A stretch of 32,940 nucleotides of DNA from a marine gamma proteobacterium HTCC2089 (GTDB lineage Bacteria > Pseudomonadota > Gammaproteobacteria > Pseudomonadales > Azotimanducaceae), in the NCBI GenBank assembly GCA_905182905.1, contig CAJJDH010000073.1:1-32940 (forward strand), in the 5' to 3' direction. The notes under the pieces are model-generated. The model did not search any database, was not told where the DNA came from, and saw only the letters and a list, made by a program, of their open reading frames with translations. Of the stretch, positions 22,180-31,237 are shown one piece after another; the stretch's first letter is position 1, and every line of letters begins with the position of its first letter. Both the position numbers and the translations under genes were made by a program.

Positions 22180-24174
22180 TTAATCCTCACTGGCTTCGAA
22201 GTCCAAAAGACTGGCGCCGCCTTCTACTAAGTCACCTGGGGCAAAATGGAATTGCAACACCATGCCGTCAGCTTGAGCCTTAATAGTGTGTTCCATTTTC
22301 ATGGCTTCCATAACCACCAAGCCTGTGCCTTGGCTTACTGGTTCGTTTGGCTGCACCAATACCGAGACGATTTTACCATTCATGGGTGCTTGTAGGCCTG
22401 TGTCGTTGGCGGTGTTATCTGCACTGCCAATGTCTGGGGGCGTTAAGTGTCCTTGGGTATTGGCACCGTCAAAGAACAGCGTAAAGTCTGTGTCGTGGCG
22501 CGCAATGGCGAGGCTGTGTGAGCGACCATCCACATTGATTCTGATTTGCTCACCAGTCATAGAGCCTTGCACTTTTTGTCTACCTAGCTGTGAATGCAGC
22601 AGGTATTCGTTGTCACCCGTGTGCTCGGCTGCAATGTTAAAGCCTTTATCGCCCAGAGTTAGATTCAGGTTTTGCTGGTTGGCTTCGTTGCTGCGCCACG
22701 CATTGTTTTGGCTCCACGGGGAGTGAGGATCGTTTGCAGCACAAAGAGTTGCTTGTTGATTAGCTTGCAGTTGGGCAAACGCGGCAGCAGCCAACAGCAC
22801 CGGGGTATTTTCAGTATTGGGCGAGAACAGTACTTGGCTGTGGGTTTGGATAAAACTGGTGTCTAAATCAGCTTCAGCAAAACCGCTTGATTGGCTCAAG
22901 GCATGCAAAAAGCTGATGTTGGTGGTGACACCTGCGACATGATATTCGCTGAGGGCTTGGGTGAGCCTGCGTGATGCGCTGGCGCGATCGATATCCCAAA
23001 CAATGAGTTTAGAAATCATTGGGTCGTAATAAATGCTGATTTCATCGCCTTGATTAACGCCGGTATCAATCCGCACATGCTTGGATTCGTCTGGCGTTGC
23101 TAAGTAGCTTAAGCGACCTGTTTGCGGTAAAAACTCTTGTTCTGGATCTTCCGCATAAATGCGTGCCTCAATAGCATGACCCATCAGCGGTACCTGGGCT
23201 TGTTGCACGGGCAAGGGTAGACCGTTAGCCACAAGGATTTGCCATTCCACCAAATCAAATCCAGTGATCATTTCGGTTACCGGGTGTTCTACTTGCAGGC
23301 GAGTATTCATCTCCATGAAATAAAAGTCACCGTTGGCGTCAAGTAGAAATTCAACTGTGCCTGCACCAACATAGTTAATTGCTTGGGCGCACTCTAATGC
23401 GGCGGTACCCATTTTATCGCGCAGGCTCTGACTCATGCCTGGTGCTGGAGCTTCTTCGATAATCTTTTGGTGGCGGCGTTGGATAGAACAGTCACGCTCG
23501 TTCAGATAAACCCCGTTCCCTAGTTGGTCACAAAATACTTGTATTTCTATGTGCCTAGGCTTGAGTAGGTATTTTTCCACCAGCATCAGTTGGTCAGCGA
23601 ATGCGTTAGTGGCTTCGCGCTGAGCCGCAGCCAAGGCCTCATGGAACACTTCAGCACTTTCCACTATGCGCATACCCTTACCACCGCCACCGGCAGCGGC
23701 TTTAAGCAGCACGGGGTAGCCAATTTTAGCCGCTTGCGATTGCAGAAAGTCTGGTTCTTGATTGTCACCGTGATAGCCAGAAAGTAATGGTACGCCAGCA
23801 GATTGCATAATCTCTTTAGCCGCAGACTTGGACCCCATGGCCTCAATAGATTCTACCGGTGGGCCAATAAAGTTCAGGCCGTTGTCGCTGCAAGCTTTGG
23901 CAAATCCTGCATTTTCGCTGAGGAAACCATAACCGGGGTGAATGGCATCTGCGCCAGTTGCCAGTGCAGCTTGTATGACTTTGTTGAAATCTAGGTAAGA
24001 GGCGTTGGCCATAGATTCGCCAATATGCACTGCCTCATCTGCCATGTTGACATGCAGTGCGTTGGCGTCTGCATCTGAGTAGACGGCGACACTAGATAAG
24101 CCGAGTTTTTTTACCGTGCGAATAATACGACAGGCGATTTCGCCTCGGTTGGCGATAAGTATTTTGCTGATCAT
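22180..24174 (-). CDS. mccA: 3-Methylcrotonyl-CoA carboxylase, biotin-containing alpha subunit
   Basis: A 664-residue biotin carboxylase plus biotin carrier subunit. It carboxylates its own biotin with ATP and bicarbonate and hands it to the beta subunit. In order: an N-terminal biotin carboxylase domain starting ILIANRGEIACRIIRT; the ATP-grasp region with KAAAGGGGKGMR, ERDCSIQRRHQKIIEEAP and EMNTRLQVEHPVTE; a variable BT-type middle region; and a C-terminal biotinyl domain with the acceptor K626 in MEAMKMEH. Its start lies 4 bp after mccB. In leucine and isoprenoid catabolism this enzyme makes 3-methylglutaconyl-CoA. A geranyl-CoA carboxylase subunit is the closest alternative and cannot be fully excluded. 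Confidence 0.92.
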   Translation of the reverse strand: MISKILIANRGEIACRIIRTVKKLGLSSVAVYSDADANALHVNMADEAVHIGESMANASYLDFNKVIQAALATGADAIHPGYGFLSENAGFAKACSDNGLNFIGPPVESIEAMGSKSAAKEIMQSAGVPLLSGYHGDNQEPDFLQSQAAKIGYPVLLKAAAGGGGKGMRIVESAEVFHEALAAAQREATNAFADQLMLVEKYLLKPRHIEIQVFCDQLGNGVYLNERDCSIQRRHQKIIEEAPAPGMSQSLRDKMGTAALECAQAINYVGAGTVEFLLDANGDFYFMEMNTRLQVEHPVTEMITGFDLVEWQILVANGLPLPVQQAQVPLMGHAIEARIYAEDPEQEFLPQTGRLSYLATPDESKHVRIDTGVNQGDEISIYYDPMISKLIVWDIDRASASRRLTQALSEYHVAGVTTNISFLHALSQSSGFAEADLDTSFIQTHSQVLFSPNTENTPVLLAAAAFAQLQANQQATLCAANDPHSPWSQNNAWRSNEANQQNLNLTLGDKGFNIAAEHTGDNEYLLHSQLGRQKVQGSMTGEQIRINVDGRSHSLAIARHDTDFTLFFDGANTQGHLTPPDIGSADNTANDTGLQAPMNGKIVSVLVQPNEPVSQGTGLVVMEAMKMEHTIKAQADGMVLQFHFAPGDLVEGGASLLDFEASED

Positions 24175-24178
24175 TGGA

Positions 24179-25786
24179 TTACATCCTAAACACGCCGAAG
24201 CGTGTTGAATCTATTGGGCGGTTCAGAGAGGCGGATATTCCTAGGCCAAGGACCATGCGAGTATCTGCTGGATCGATAATTCCATCGTCCCAGAGTCGTG
24301 CTGATGCGTAATAGGGGTGACCTTGTTGGTCGTAGGTGTCGAGTACCGGTTGCTTGAAGGTAGCTTCGTCTGCCTCAGACCACTCCTCGCCTTGACCTTC
24401 TAACTGATCGCGTTTCAGTTGAGCCAGCACGCTAGCCGCCTGTTCGCCGCCCATAACTGAGATTCGGGCATTGGGCCACATGAATAAAAAGCGTGGGTCA
24501 TATGCACGGCCGCACATGCCGTAGTTACCCGCGCCAAATGACCCGCCAATAACAACTGTGAACTTAGGCACTTGGGCGCATGCTACAGCGGTAACCATTT
24601 TGGCACCGTGCTTGGCAATGCCACCTGCCTCATATTGCTGACCGACCATAAAGCCAGCAATGTTTTGCAGAAATACCAGAGGGATTTTCCGCTGGGCGCA
24701 CAGTTCAATAAAGTGCGCACCTTTCACTGCTGACTCGCCAAATAAAATGCCATTATTGGCAACGACGCCCACGGGGTAACCATAGATACGGGCAAAGCCT
24801 GTTACTAAGGTAGTGCCATACAAGGCTTTGAATTCGTCGAACTCAGAGTTGTCTACAATACGAGCAATGACATCGCGCACGTCGTAAGGCTGGCGCGAAT
24901 CGCTGGGCACAATGCCGTAGATTTCTTCAGGGTCATAGGCGGGTACTCTGGGTTCGCGCAGATCAACGCTGGCGGGCTTAGTACGGTTGAGGTTGCTAAT
25001 GGCTTGGCGCACCAGTTGCAGAGCATGAGTGTCATTTTGTGCATAGTGGTCGGTAACGCCGGAGGTGCGCGAGTGTAAGTCAGCGCCGCCCAGTTCTTCT
25101 GCACCGACTATTTCTCCAGTGGCTGCCTTCACTAACGGCGGTCCTGCAAGAAAAATGGTGCCTTGGTTTTTAACAATAATGGCTTCGTCTGCCATGGCGG
25201 GAACGTAAGCGCCGCCTGCAGTACAAGAACCCATGACCGCTGCAATTTGCGGAATGTTTTCCGCGGACATATTGGCTTGGTTGAAAAAGATCCGACCAAA
25301 GTGGTTGCTGTCTGGGAAGATGTCGTCTTGCAAGGGTAAGTTGGCACCGCCGGAATCTACTAAATAGATACAGGGCAGATTATTTTGCGCGGCAATGGCT
25401 TGAGCTCGCAGATGCTTTTTTACAGTGAGGGGGTAGTAGCTGCCGCCTTTAACAGTAGCGTCATTGGCGACAATAATGCATTCCTGACCTTCTACACGAC
25501 CGATGCCTGTGATGATGCCTGCACAAGGCACGTCTTCTGGGTAAATATCTAACGCAGCAAGTTGCGACAGCTCTAAAAACGGGCTGCCTGGGTCCAGTAG
25601 GTTCTGGACTCTGTCTCTGGGTAATAGCTTGCCTCGCTCTACGTGGCGCTGTTGATACTTTTCGCCGCCACCTTTTTTAGTTTCCGCTACCTTTATTGCA
25701 AGGTCTTGGACAAGGGTGCTCATGGCAACCTTGTTCGCCTTAAATTCAGCGCTACCCGTGTTCACGGTGCTGGGAAGTATTGGCAT
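24179..25786 (-). CDS. mccB: 3-Methylcrotonyl-CoA carboxylase, carboxyltransferase beta subunit
   Basis: A 535-residue carboxyltransferase that moves CO2 from biotin to 3-methylcrotonyl-CoA. Signatures are [23 protein letters not shown] at the N-terminus, then [31 protein letters not shown] and [14 protein letters not shown], typical of MCC rather than propionyl-CoA carboxylase. [19 protein letters not shown] follows in the C-terminal half. I start at 25786 because AGGAGA lies eight bases upstream and the resulting length is that of known MccB proteins; the frame is open to 25834. It heads an mccB-mccA operon. The isovaleryl-CoA dehydrogenase and methylglutaconyl-CoA hydratase genes that often flank it are absent here. 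Confidence 0.93.
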   Translation of the reverse strand: MPILPSTVNTGSAEFKANKVAMSTLVQDLAIKVAETKKGGGEKYQQRHVERGKLLPRDRVQNLLDPGSPFLELSQLAALDIYPEDVPCAGIITGIGRVEGQECIIVANDATVKGGSYYPLTVKKHLRAQAIAAQNNLPCIYLVDSGGANLPLQDDIFPDSNHFGRIFFNQANMSAENIPQIAAVMGSCTAGGAYVPAMADEAIIVKNQGTIFLAGPPLVKAATGEIVGAEELGGADLHSRTSGVTDHYAQNDTHALQLVRQAISNLNRTKPASVDLREPRVPAYDPEEIYGIVPSDSRQPYDVRDVIARIVDNSEFDEFKALYGTTLVTGFARIYGYPVGVVANNGILFGESAVKGAHFIELCAQRKIPLVFLQNIAGFMVGQQYEAGGIAKHGAKMVTAVACAQVPKFTVVIGGSFGAGNYGMCGRAYDPRFLFMWPNARISVMGGEQAASVLAQLKRDQLEGQGEEWSEADEATFKQPVLDTYDQQGHPYYASARLWDDGIIDPADTRMVLGLGISASLNRPIDSTRFGVFRM

Positions 25787-26079
25787 TGATCTAATCTCCT
25801 CGGTCTTCAATGCAGGCGTAAAACGCCTTGCCAAAATCTCAACAAACCGTGGTCGACCAGAGAGGCGATTTCCGGTTGAACGTAGTGATTTGCAGAGTTG
25901 GGCGGTCGCTTACAGGCAGCATCGAACGTGTTGTCTCTGCTCTCAACTATACCTGTAGAGGGGGGCGTGCGCCTATGGGTTGCGTTATTGGTTTTGTTGT
26001 TAAGGATTTTACCAGCAGCCGGTGCAAGCTTCGCCAATCAAGCAACACTGCCGTTATAGCTGAGTGTAGCTAAATGTCG

Positions 26080-27177
26080 CTAAAACTCCCGGGTTTCGCC
26101 TATTTCGAATACCCATGTCTTTTCTTCACCCAATGTCGTAGAAGCAGCCGCTTCTTTGAACAGTACTGGTGGTTCCGCTAAAGGCTCGTCGGATAAATCG
26201 AAGGTACCAAAATGAATGGCTAGTACGTTATCCGCCTTGATATCCAATGACGCCATCACTGCTTCTTTGGGGTCCATGTGTGAGGCTTTCATCATGGCGG
26301 TGGGTTCGTAGGCGCCAATGGGCATAGCTGCCACATCGAATGGCCCAAGCTTCTCACCAATTTCTTTAAAGCCCGGGAAGTAGCCGGTATCGCCTGCGAA
26401 ATAGAATCTCTTTTTAGGCCCTGTTACGGCCCAAGACGCCCATAGAGATTTTCGCGTGTCGCTGATGGAGCGCTTGCTCCAGTGTTGTGTCGGTAAGCAG
26501 TGAATGGTTAGGTTTTTGTAGGTTGCGGTATCGCCCCAATCCATCTCACTGACGTTGTTGATGCCTTGGCTGTTGAGTAATCTTGCATTGCCCAATGGTA
26601 CGAAAAATTGGGTATTTGCATCCCGCGCGGCCAATTTCTTTAAGGTTGGTAAGTCTAGGTGGTCGTAGTGATTGTGCGACACAACCACAAAATCAATAGC
26701 GGGTAAGTTGTCTATTTCAATGCCGGGTTCGACAAATCGGCGCGGCCCAATGTACGGCATAGGACTGGGCCAGTTTGACCATATTGGATCGGTAAGAAAT
26801 GTTACCCCGTGCATTTGTACAAGTACTGTTGCGTGACCTACCCAGGTGACTGTGGTGGTTAGCTCATCTGCGGCATTTGCACGCAGTATTGCGCCATCAT
26901 TTTTGCTCAACGTAGGCGCGCCGTCGCTACTACGAAAGTAGGTGCCGAAACGGCGTAGCAAAAAAGGTACGCGTACGTTTAAGCCACCTTGGGAAAGTTC
27001 GCCTTTAACGTTTGTGAACAGACCTTTGCTGTCGATGGGTGCTTTTGTAAAGTTTGCCATAGTGTCTTCGTTAGCCCTTGTACCTTGAATGAATGAAATG
27101 CAAATGAGGCCCAAAAGTAATGTAATTATTTTTATGCGGCGCAATGTGGTGATTCCGAGAAAAACAGTAGGGCGCAT
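26080..27177 (-). CDS. NAPE-PLD-like metallo-beta-lactamase-fold hydrolase
   Basis: A 365-residue protein of the metallo-beta-lactamase fold, close to N-acylphosphatidylethanolamine-hydrolysing phospholipase D and bacterial UlaG/RomA-type relatives. All seven metal ligands are present: H168, H170, D172 and H173 (SHNHYDH), H232 (PTQHW), D263 (AGDTGYF) and H322 (AIHFGTF). Their spacing matches the vertebrate enzyme closely. An N-terminal hydrophobic segment (IITLLLGLICISFIQGTRA) indicates export or membrane anchoring. The ribosome binding site is poor, so the start could lie elsewhere near the N-terminus. Divergent from the MTA phosphorylase gene. A phospholipid- or lipid-amide-directed activity is likely, but the substrate is not certain. 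Confidence 0.9.
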   Translation of the reverse strand: MRPTVFLGITTLRRIKIITLLLGLICISFIQGTRANEDTMANFTKAPIDSKGLFTNVKGELSQGGLNVRVPFLLRRFGTYFRSSDGAPTLSKNDGAILRANAADELTTTVTWVGHATVLVQMHGVTFLTDPIWSNWPSPMPYIGPRRFVEPGIEIDNLPAIDFVVVSHNHYDHLDLPTLKKLAARDANTQFFVPLGNARLLNSQGINNVSEMDWGDTATYKNLTIHCLPTQHWSKRSISDTRKSLWASWAVTGPKKRFYFAGDTGYFPGFKEIGEKLGPFDVAAMPIGAYEPTAMMKASHMDPKEAVMASLDIKADNVLAIHFGTFDLSDEPLAEPPVLFKEAAASTTLGEEKTWVFEIGETREF

Positions 27178-27305
27178 CCTAACAGCATGCAGCTTTATAG
27201 AAAATTCGAGTCAGTGGGTGGGGTGTAAGAGGAGAAGGGGCACTATCGAATTGATCAGAGTTTCCCTAGGATGCGTCCCTACAAACGCATAAATCGAGGG
27301 GTAGT

Positions 27306-28154
27306 ATGCTGGCAATTATTGGCGGCTCTGGGTTGTATCAGCTAGATGAGTTGAGTATTGAAAACGAGCATGTGATGGAAACACCATTTGGTCAGCCTTC
27401 GGGCCCGATTATTCAAGGCAGTTATCAGGGTCGGAGCGTTTTGTTCTTAGCCCGTCATGGTGTAAATCATCAGCTGCTGCCTCATGAAGTGAACTATAGG
27501 GCGAACATATTTGCGTTGAAGTCTCTGGGTGCTCGACGGGTATTGGGTATTTCCGCTGCCGGGAGTTTGCGCGAAGACTTAAAGCCCGGTGACTTGGCTA
27601 TTGCCACTCAGTACTTTGATCATACTCGAGGCAAGCGTGCCTATAGTTTCTTTGGCAATGGCGTTGCCGCTCATGTTTCCACAGCTCATCCGGTATGTGC
27701 GGTGTTGGCTGCTGACATTCAAAATGCTGCAGCGCGCATTGATCAGCCATTACACCAGAACAAGACCTACGCCTGTGTGGAAGGGCCAAGACTAGGTACG
27801 CGAGCCGAGAGTTTCTTTCTCCGTGACAGCGCAAAATGTGACTTGGTCGGTATGACTAACGTGCCAGAAGTGTTTTTGGCGCGTGAAGCGCAAATGGCCT
27901 ATTGCACCATTTGTTTGGTCACAGACTTTGATTGTTGGATGGATGATCCGTCACAGCATGTGAGCGTTGAAAAATTCTTTGCCACCTATCAAGGGGCGAT
28001 GACCAATGCCAAAGCTATATTGCCAGAGCTTTTGCGTGCGCCGTTTACTGATACCCCGACAGAAGTGCGTGAAGCATTAGCGGGGTCAGTCCTGACCCCC
28101 GATGAGGCGTTAACCGACGAGCAAAGACAATGGCTGAGTGTTCTGCGGGCTTAG
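27306..28154 (+). CDS. mtnP: S-methyl-5'-thioadenosine / thioinosine phosphorylase
   Basis: A 282-residue purine-nucleoside phosphorylase family II enzyme that cleaves 5'-methylthioadenosine (or methylthioinosine) with phosphate, the first step of methionine salvage after polyamine synthesis. Visible signatures: IIGGSGLY at the N-terminus (phosphate loop), FLARHGVNHQLLPHEVNYRANI, GISAAGSL, the purine-site YACVEGPRLGTRAES, and DLVGMTNVPEVFLAREAQMAYC. In some gammaproteobacteria such proteins prefer methylthioinosine; I cannot decide between the two from the sequence. GGGG lies shortly before the start. It converges on the radical SAM gene 22 bp downstream, leaving little room for a terminator. 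Confidence 0.9.
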   Translation: MLAIIGGSGLYQLDELSIENEHVMETPFGQPSGPIIQGSYQGRSVLFLARHGVNHQLLPHEVNYRANIFALKSLGARRVLGISAAGSLREDLKPGDLAIATQYFDHTRGKRAYSFFGNGVAAHVSTAHPVCAVLAADIQNAAARIDQPLHQNKTYACVEGPRLGTRAESFFLRDSAKCDLVGMTNVPEVFLAREAQMAYCTICLVTDFDCWMDDPSQHVSVEKFFATYQGAMTNAKAILPELLRAPFTDTPTEVREALAGSVLTPDEALTDEQRQWLSVLRA

Positions 28155-28176
28155 AATTGGTTAGCTTTTTTAAATC

Positions 28177-29097
28177 TTAGCCGCTGCAACTACCGCCACC
28201 CAAAACACAGAACTTGGCGCAGTGGGGGTGGTTGAGGTGGACGCTTTTGGCGGCTTGTTTAAGCGTGGTGCCCAAATTAAATTGCTCGTCGTAGGCCAGT
28301 AGCGTACACGCCATGACTGATGGCTGCTCCTGATCCTTGTGTTTGACCACCATGCGTGAGGTGGCACACATCATATCGTTGGCGGCAACACCCAGAATAT
28401 TCCAACAATCAGTGGTGATCTCTGGTACGTGGGTATGGTCATTCATTTCAGGGAACAAAGTCAGTTGCGTGGCATCCAGTGCGTCGACACAAATTTTTTG
28501 TTGCTGGAATAAGACGGCAAAACCTTTGCGCAGTTCATCTTCGCCCTCGCCCCAGCGGGTGCGCCCGGCAATATCTATTTGGAACTTGTTCCGAGACAGC
28601 CACCTTAACCCTTTGATCATGGGCGCCCATGAATCTGGCCCGCGTTCTTCTTCGTGCAGAGTTTGCTTGAAGTGGTCAACGGAGACCCTAATTGTCATAG
28701 CCTTGCCGTAGGTTTTTAGCAGATCTAAAAGCCCAGCTTGAATCCTAGGTCGCATCATAGGTCGCATGGCATTGGTCAGTACCAATAGCTTAAAGCCACG
28801 ACTCAGACACGCCTGCATAATGGCTAAGATCTCAGGATTCATAAATGGCTCACCGCCGGTAATGCCTATTTCCTGCGTGCCAAGGCCATTTTGCTGGATC
28901 TCATTTAAGTAGGGGAGCGCTTCTTCGAGAGTCAAATAAGACAAGCGATCATTGCTGGGTGTGGATTCGATATAACAGTTCTCGCACGCTAAATTGCACA
29001 GCGTGCCGGTGTTCAACCACAGGGTCTTCAGTTCGTGTAAATCCACATGAGCACGTTGGCTACCATCGTCAGTGATATAGGGGTCGGCAAATTTCAT
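28177..29097 (-). CDS. Radical SAM protein with cysteine-rich C-terminal region
   Basis: A 306-residue radical SAM enzyme. The [4Fe-4S]-SAM motif is C34-x3-C38-x2-C41 (CNLACENC) and the glycine motif is GITGGEPF (78-85). The C-terminal third has six more cysteines: C231, C244, C264, C293, C297 and C304. The last three lie in HCAKFCVLGGGSCSG at the very end. This pattern suggests one SPASM/twitch-type auxiliary iron-sulfur cluster. Such enzymes often modify peptides or maturate other enzymes, but no precursor peptide or partner is evident next to it. The neighbours are mtnP (convergent) and an unknown membrane protein. Family is certain, function unknown. Confidence 0.88.
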   Translation of the reverse strand: MKFADPYITDDGSQRAHVDLHELKTLWLNTGTLCNLACENCYIESTPSNDRLSYLTLEEALPYLNEIQQNGLGTQEIGITGGEPFMNPEILAIMQACLSRGFKLLVLTNAMRPMMRPRIQAGLLDLLKTYGKAMTIRVSVDHFKQTLHEEERGPDSWAPMIKGLRWLSRNKFQIDIAGRTRWGEGEDELRKGFAVLFQQQKICVDALDATQLTLFPEMNDHTHVPEITTDCWNILGVAANDMMCATSRMVVKHKDQEQPSVMACTLLAYDEQFNLGTTLKQAAKSVHLNHPHCAKFCVLGGGSCSG

Positions 29098-29415
29098 AGA
29101 TGCTGTAAATCGGTGCTCTTAATCAATTCTGGGTAACTGCTTACGCATGCGCATGGTAGCGGGTTTTGCACATATTGTTGATCACCTGAGCAAACAAAGT
29201 TACATAGAGTTAAAAAATTGGTGCAATGCCAAGTTTTGCTGTGAGGTGCTAAGTTACATTTTGTTGCAGTCTTAGCTGCGGTTATGGCTATTTCTCTCTG
29301 CGGTGTTTATGAGCGGCGCTGAAAATCTGATGAACGAAGTACGGAATGTCGTTTTTATCGTTGCGAATGCCCATTTAGTTAGTCTTCCGCGTTATATTGC
29401 GCAATCAAGCAAAGC
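29098..29415. other. Intergenic region between divergent genes
   Basis: A 318-bp gap between the radical SAM gene (minus) and the gene at 29416 (plus). I see no gene, RNA or clear repeat. It is AT-rich around 29190-29270, where promoters for either side could lie. Confidence 0.55.
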
Positions 29416-29991
29416 ATGGATTGGTTAATGAATATTTTAGTGAAAATAGTAGTAATTGTTTTGGGCATTTTGCTAGTGCCCACTGCTGCGGTGTTAACTG
29501 CGGCTGCAAAAATGAGTTCCGCAGATGGCCCAAACAGGGTTTTTTCTGGTGGGCCTTTAGTGTCCGGAGAGTTATACGCAGGTGCAGAGCCAGATTGGGG
29601 CTTTTTAGAGCAAGTGCCTACGGTGGAATTACAGCTACTCAACCCGCCTGAGTCGCGGCGTATATGGGTAGCCGAAGTGGAAGGTAAAATGTACGTGTGG
29701 TCAGGCTATATGAATTCATTTTTCGGCAAGATCTGGAAAACTTGGCCAGGGCAGGCGGTGGCTGACGGGCGCGCGGTTGTGCGTATAGAAGGGGTTCGTT
29801 ATGAACGCCAGCTCAAGCGTATTCAAACTGGAGATGTATTAGATGCAATAGCTGCCACCATTAGCGCTAAGTATCCTTCTCGAGCGACTCGCGCAGTTAT
29901 CGAGTCGGGTGATCTTTGGATATTTGAAGTTGCACCCCGCGACCCAGAAGTAGCAATTGAGGAAGTTAAGTCAGTAGGAGAAGCTTCGTGA
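29416..29991 (+). CDS. Membrane-anchored protein of unknown function
   Basis: A 191-residue protein with an N-terminal membrane anchor (ILVKIVVIVLGILLVPTAAVLTAAA) and a soluble domain outside the membrane. The central part (VELQLLNPPESRRIWVAEVEGKMYVWSGYM, then RAVVRIEGVRYERQL) recalls the strands of FMN-binding split-barrel (pyridoxamine oxidase-like) proteins, but I cannot assign a family with confidence and no flavin motif is clear. Its final codons overlap the start of the miniprotein gene (GTGA), and AGGAG inside the 3' end serves as that gene's ribosome binding site. Confidence 0.75.
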   Translation: MDWLMNILVKIVVIVLGILLVPTAAVLTAAAKMSSADGPNRVFSGGPLVSGELYAGAEPDWGFLEQVPTVELQLLNPPESRRIWVAEVEGKMYVWSGYMNSFFGKIWKTWPGQAVADGRAVVRIEGVRYERQLKRIQTGDVLDAIAATISAKYPSRATRAVIESGDLWIFEVAPRDPEVAIEEVKSVGEAS

Positions 29992-30116
29992 GCTTATTTA
30001 TTAAATGTATTGCCGCGGCAGTCGCTGCTACTGTTTTGAGTGTTTGGTTCATACCAGGTGTAGCTGATTCAGTTGAAGGTATCTTTCAATTATTTGTGTT
30101 AGTTATTTCCAGCTAA
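29988..30116 (+). CDS. 42-residue hydrophobic miniprotein, translationally coupled
   Basis: A short gene starting with GTG that overlaps the preceding stop codon by three bases (GTGA). AGGAG at 29976-29980 lies seven bases before the start, an ideal distance. The product (MSLFIKCIAAAVAATVLSVW, then IPGVADSVEGIFQLFVLVISS) has two hydrophobic stretches at about 6-24 and 31-41, so a small inner-membrane protein is likely. It is probably made in fixed ratio with its upstream neighbour, perhaps as its partner. I know no family for it. Confidence 0.6.
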   Translation: MSLFIKCIAAAVAATVLSVWFIPGVADSVEGIFQLFVLVISS

Positions 30117-30127
30117 GCCGTACACCT

Positions 30128-30174
30128 GTTACCCGTTTAAGCTGTTGCAAGACAACATTCCTTAAGCGGGTAAC
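30128..30174. repeat. Large inverted repeat between convergent genes, possible bidirectional terminator
   Basis: GTTACCCGTTTAAG (30128-30141) pairs with CTTAAGCGGGTAAC (30161-30174): 14 bp with one G-U type wobble, and a 19-base loop in which GTTG/CAAC can form a smaller stem. It lies 12 bp behind the miniprotein and about 50 bp from the crotonase stop. No T run follows, so it is either a weak bidirectional terminator, an mRNA-stabilising 3' hairpin or a protein-binding site. Confidence 0.6.
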
Positions 30175-30223
30175 CGCTCCTTTGATCGCTCCTTTCTAAT
30201 GCTTTTCGCAACTGCTGCAATGG

Positions 30224-31075
30224 CTAACCTTTACCAAATGGATTGGCATTGCGCTTACCAAAATCTGGTAGCTTGCTAGGATCTACGTCAACCCAGTTTG
30301 CGGGTCTTTTTGCGAAGAAAGCAGCGTTGCCTTCCGCTGCATCGGGACCATGAATTGCCCACGCGATGACGTCATCGTCCTCGTATATGGCTTTATACAA
30401 TTCGCCTTCATCCATCATTCTGCCCCAAGTCATCTGCTTGACTATGGACACTGCTGACGGTGAAGAACCTACGGCAATTTCTGTCGCCAAACGGCGTGCT
30501 TCATCCATCAATTCGGCTCTAGGTACCGCGCGTAGTACTAGCCCCATATCAGCGGCCTCGGTGCCTGATACTTTGCGGCCGGTTAAAAGTAGATCTGAGG
30601 TTTTTTCAATCCCAATCAATCTAGGTAGGGTCCAGGTGGTACCCATTTCAGGTATCAGGCCCCACTTTACAAATGAAAACGCAATGTTGGCTTCTGTGGC
30701 GGCTAATCTAATGTCGCAGGTCAAAGGGTAAGCGGCCCCAAACCCACCGGCTGAGCCGTTAATTGCGCAGATTACGGGTTTAGATATTTGAAATGGATAA
30801 GTTCTCAATACGCGCTGGGTTGGATGGTCCTCTAGCGTGTCGGTGGGTTTTGCATTTTCACCACGTTCGCGCACGTCGTTGAGATCTAGGCCCACACAAA
30901 ATGAGTCGCCGACACCAGTAATAATGACTACACGGACATTAGGGTCGCGGTCGCATTGGCGCAGGTACTGGGTCAATTTCACGGCCATTTCCGGGCTATA
31001 GGCATTGCGCTTTTCCGGATTGTTGAGGGTAAGGGTTGCGATGTGATCTTGTATATCTATCAGTAGGTGACTCAT
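30224..31075 (-). CDS. Enoyl-CoA hydratase/isomerase family protein (crotonase)
   Basis: A 283-residue crotonase-fold acyl-CoA enzyme. The oxyanion hole segments are GDSFCVGLDL (56-65) and NGSAGGFGAAY (106-116). Of the two usual hydratase glutamates, only the second is present, E143 in GLIPEMGTT. The first position (GFGAAYPLTCD) has alanine, so it is more likely an isomerase or another crotonase variant than a classic hydratase. The C-terminus has an extra ~25-residue proline-rich tail (PANWVDVDPSKLPDFGKR). GGGA lies before the start. It is divergent from the decayed MaoC-type gene, which may once have belonged to the same acyl-CoA pathway. Confidence 0.92.
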   Translation of the reverse strand: MSHLLIDIQDHIATLTLNNPEKRNAYSPEMAVKLTQYLRQCDRDPNVRVVIITGVGDSFCVGLDLNDVRERGENAKPTDTLEDHPTQRVLRTYPFQISKPVICAINGSAGGFGAAYPLTCDIRLAATEANIAFSFVKWGLIPEMGTTWTLPRLIGIEKTSDLLLTGRKVSGTEAADMGLVLRAVPRAELMDEARRLATEIAVGSSPSAVSIVKQMTWGRMMDEGELYKAIYEDDDVIAWAIHGPDAAEGNAAFFAKRPANWVDVDPSKLPDFGKRNANPFGKG

Positions 31076-31237
31076 GTACTTCCCCGTTTATGGTCATATG
31101 AATAGTGTTATTACCGCCTATATTTCAGCGTCCTTTTTTAGATTAACAGATAGCGATGACTATATTCATGTCGCAAACTTTCGTTGCGCAGGGTGGGTTG
31201 CTCTGAATCCTCAGAAAAAACGACAAAAGAGAATTTG

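Noticed and set aside
25787-25834. Longer N-terminus of MccB from 25834
   Set aside because: The ATG at 25786 has an AGGAGA ribosome binding site and gives the usual family length.
25828-26073. Small plus-strand gene between mccB and the NAPE-PLD-like gene
   Set aside because: No ribosome binding site or recognisable domain; the stretch is the shared upstream/downstream region of minus-strand genes.
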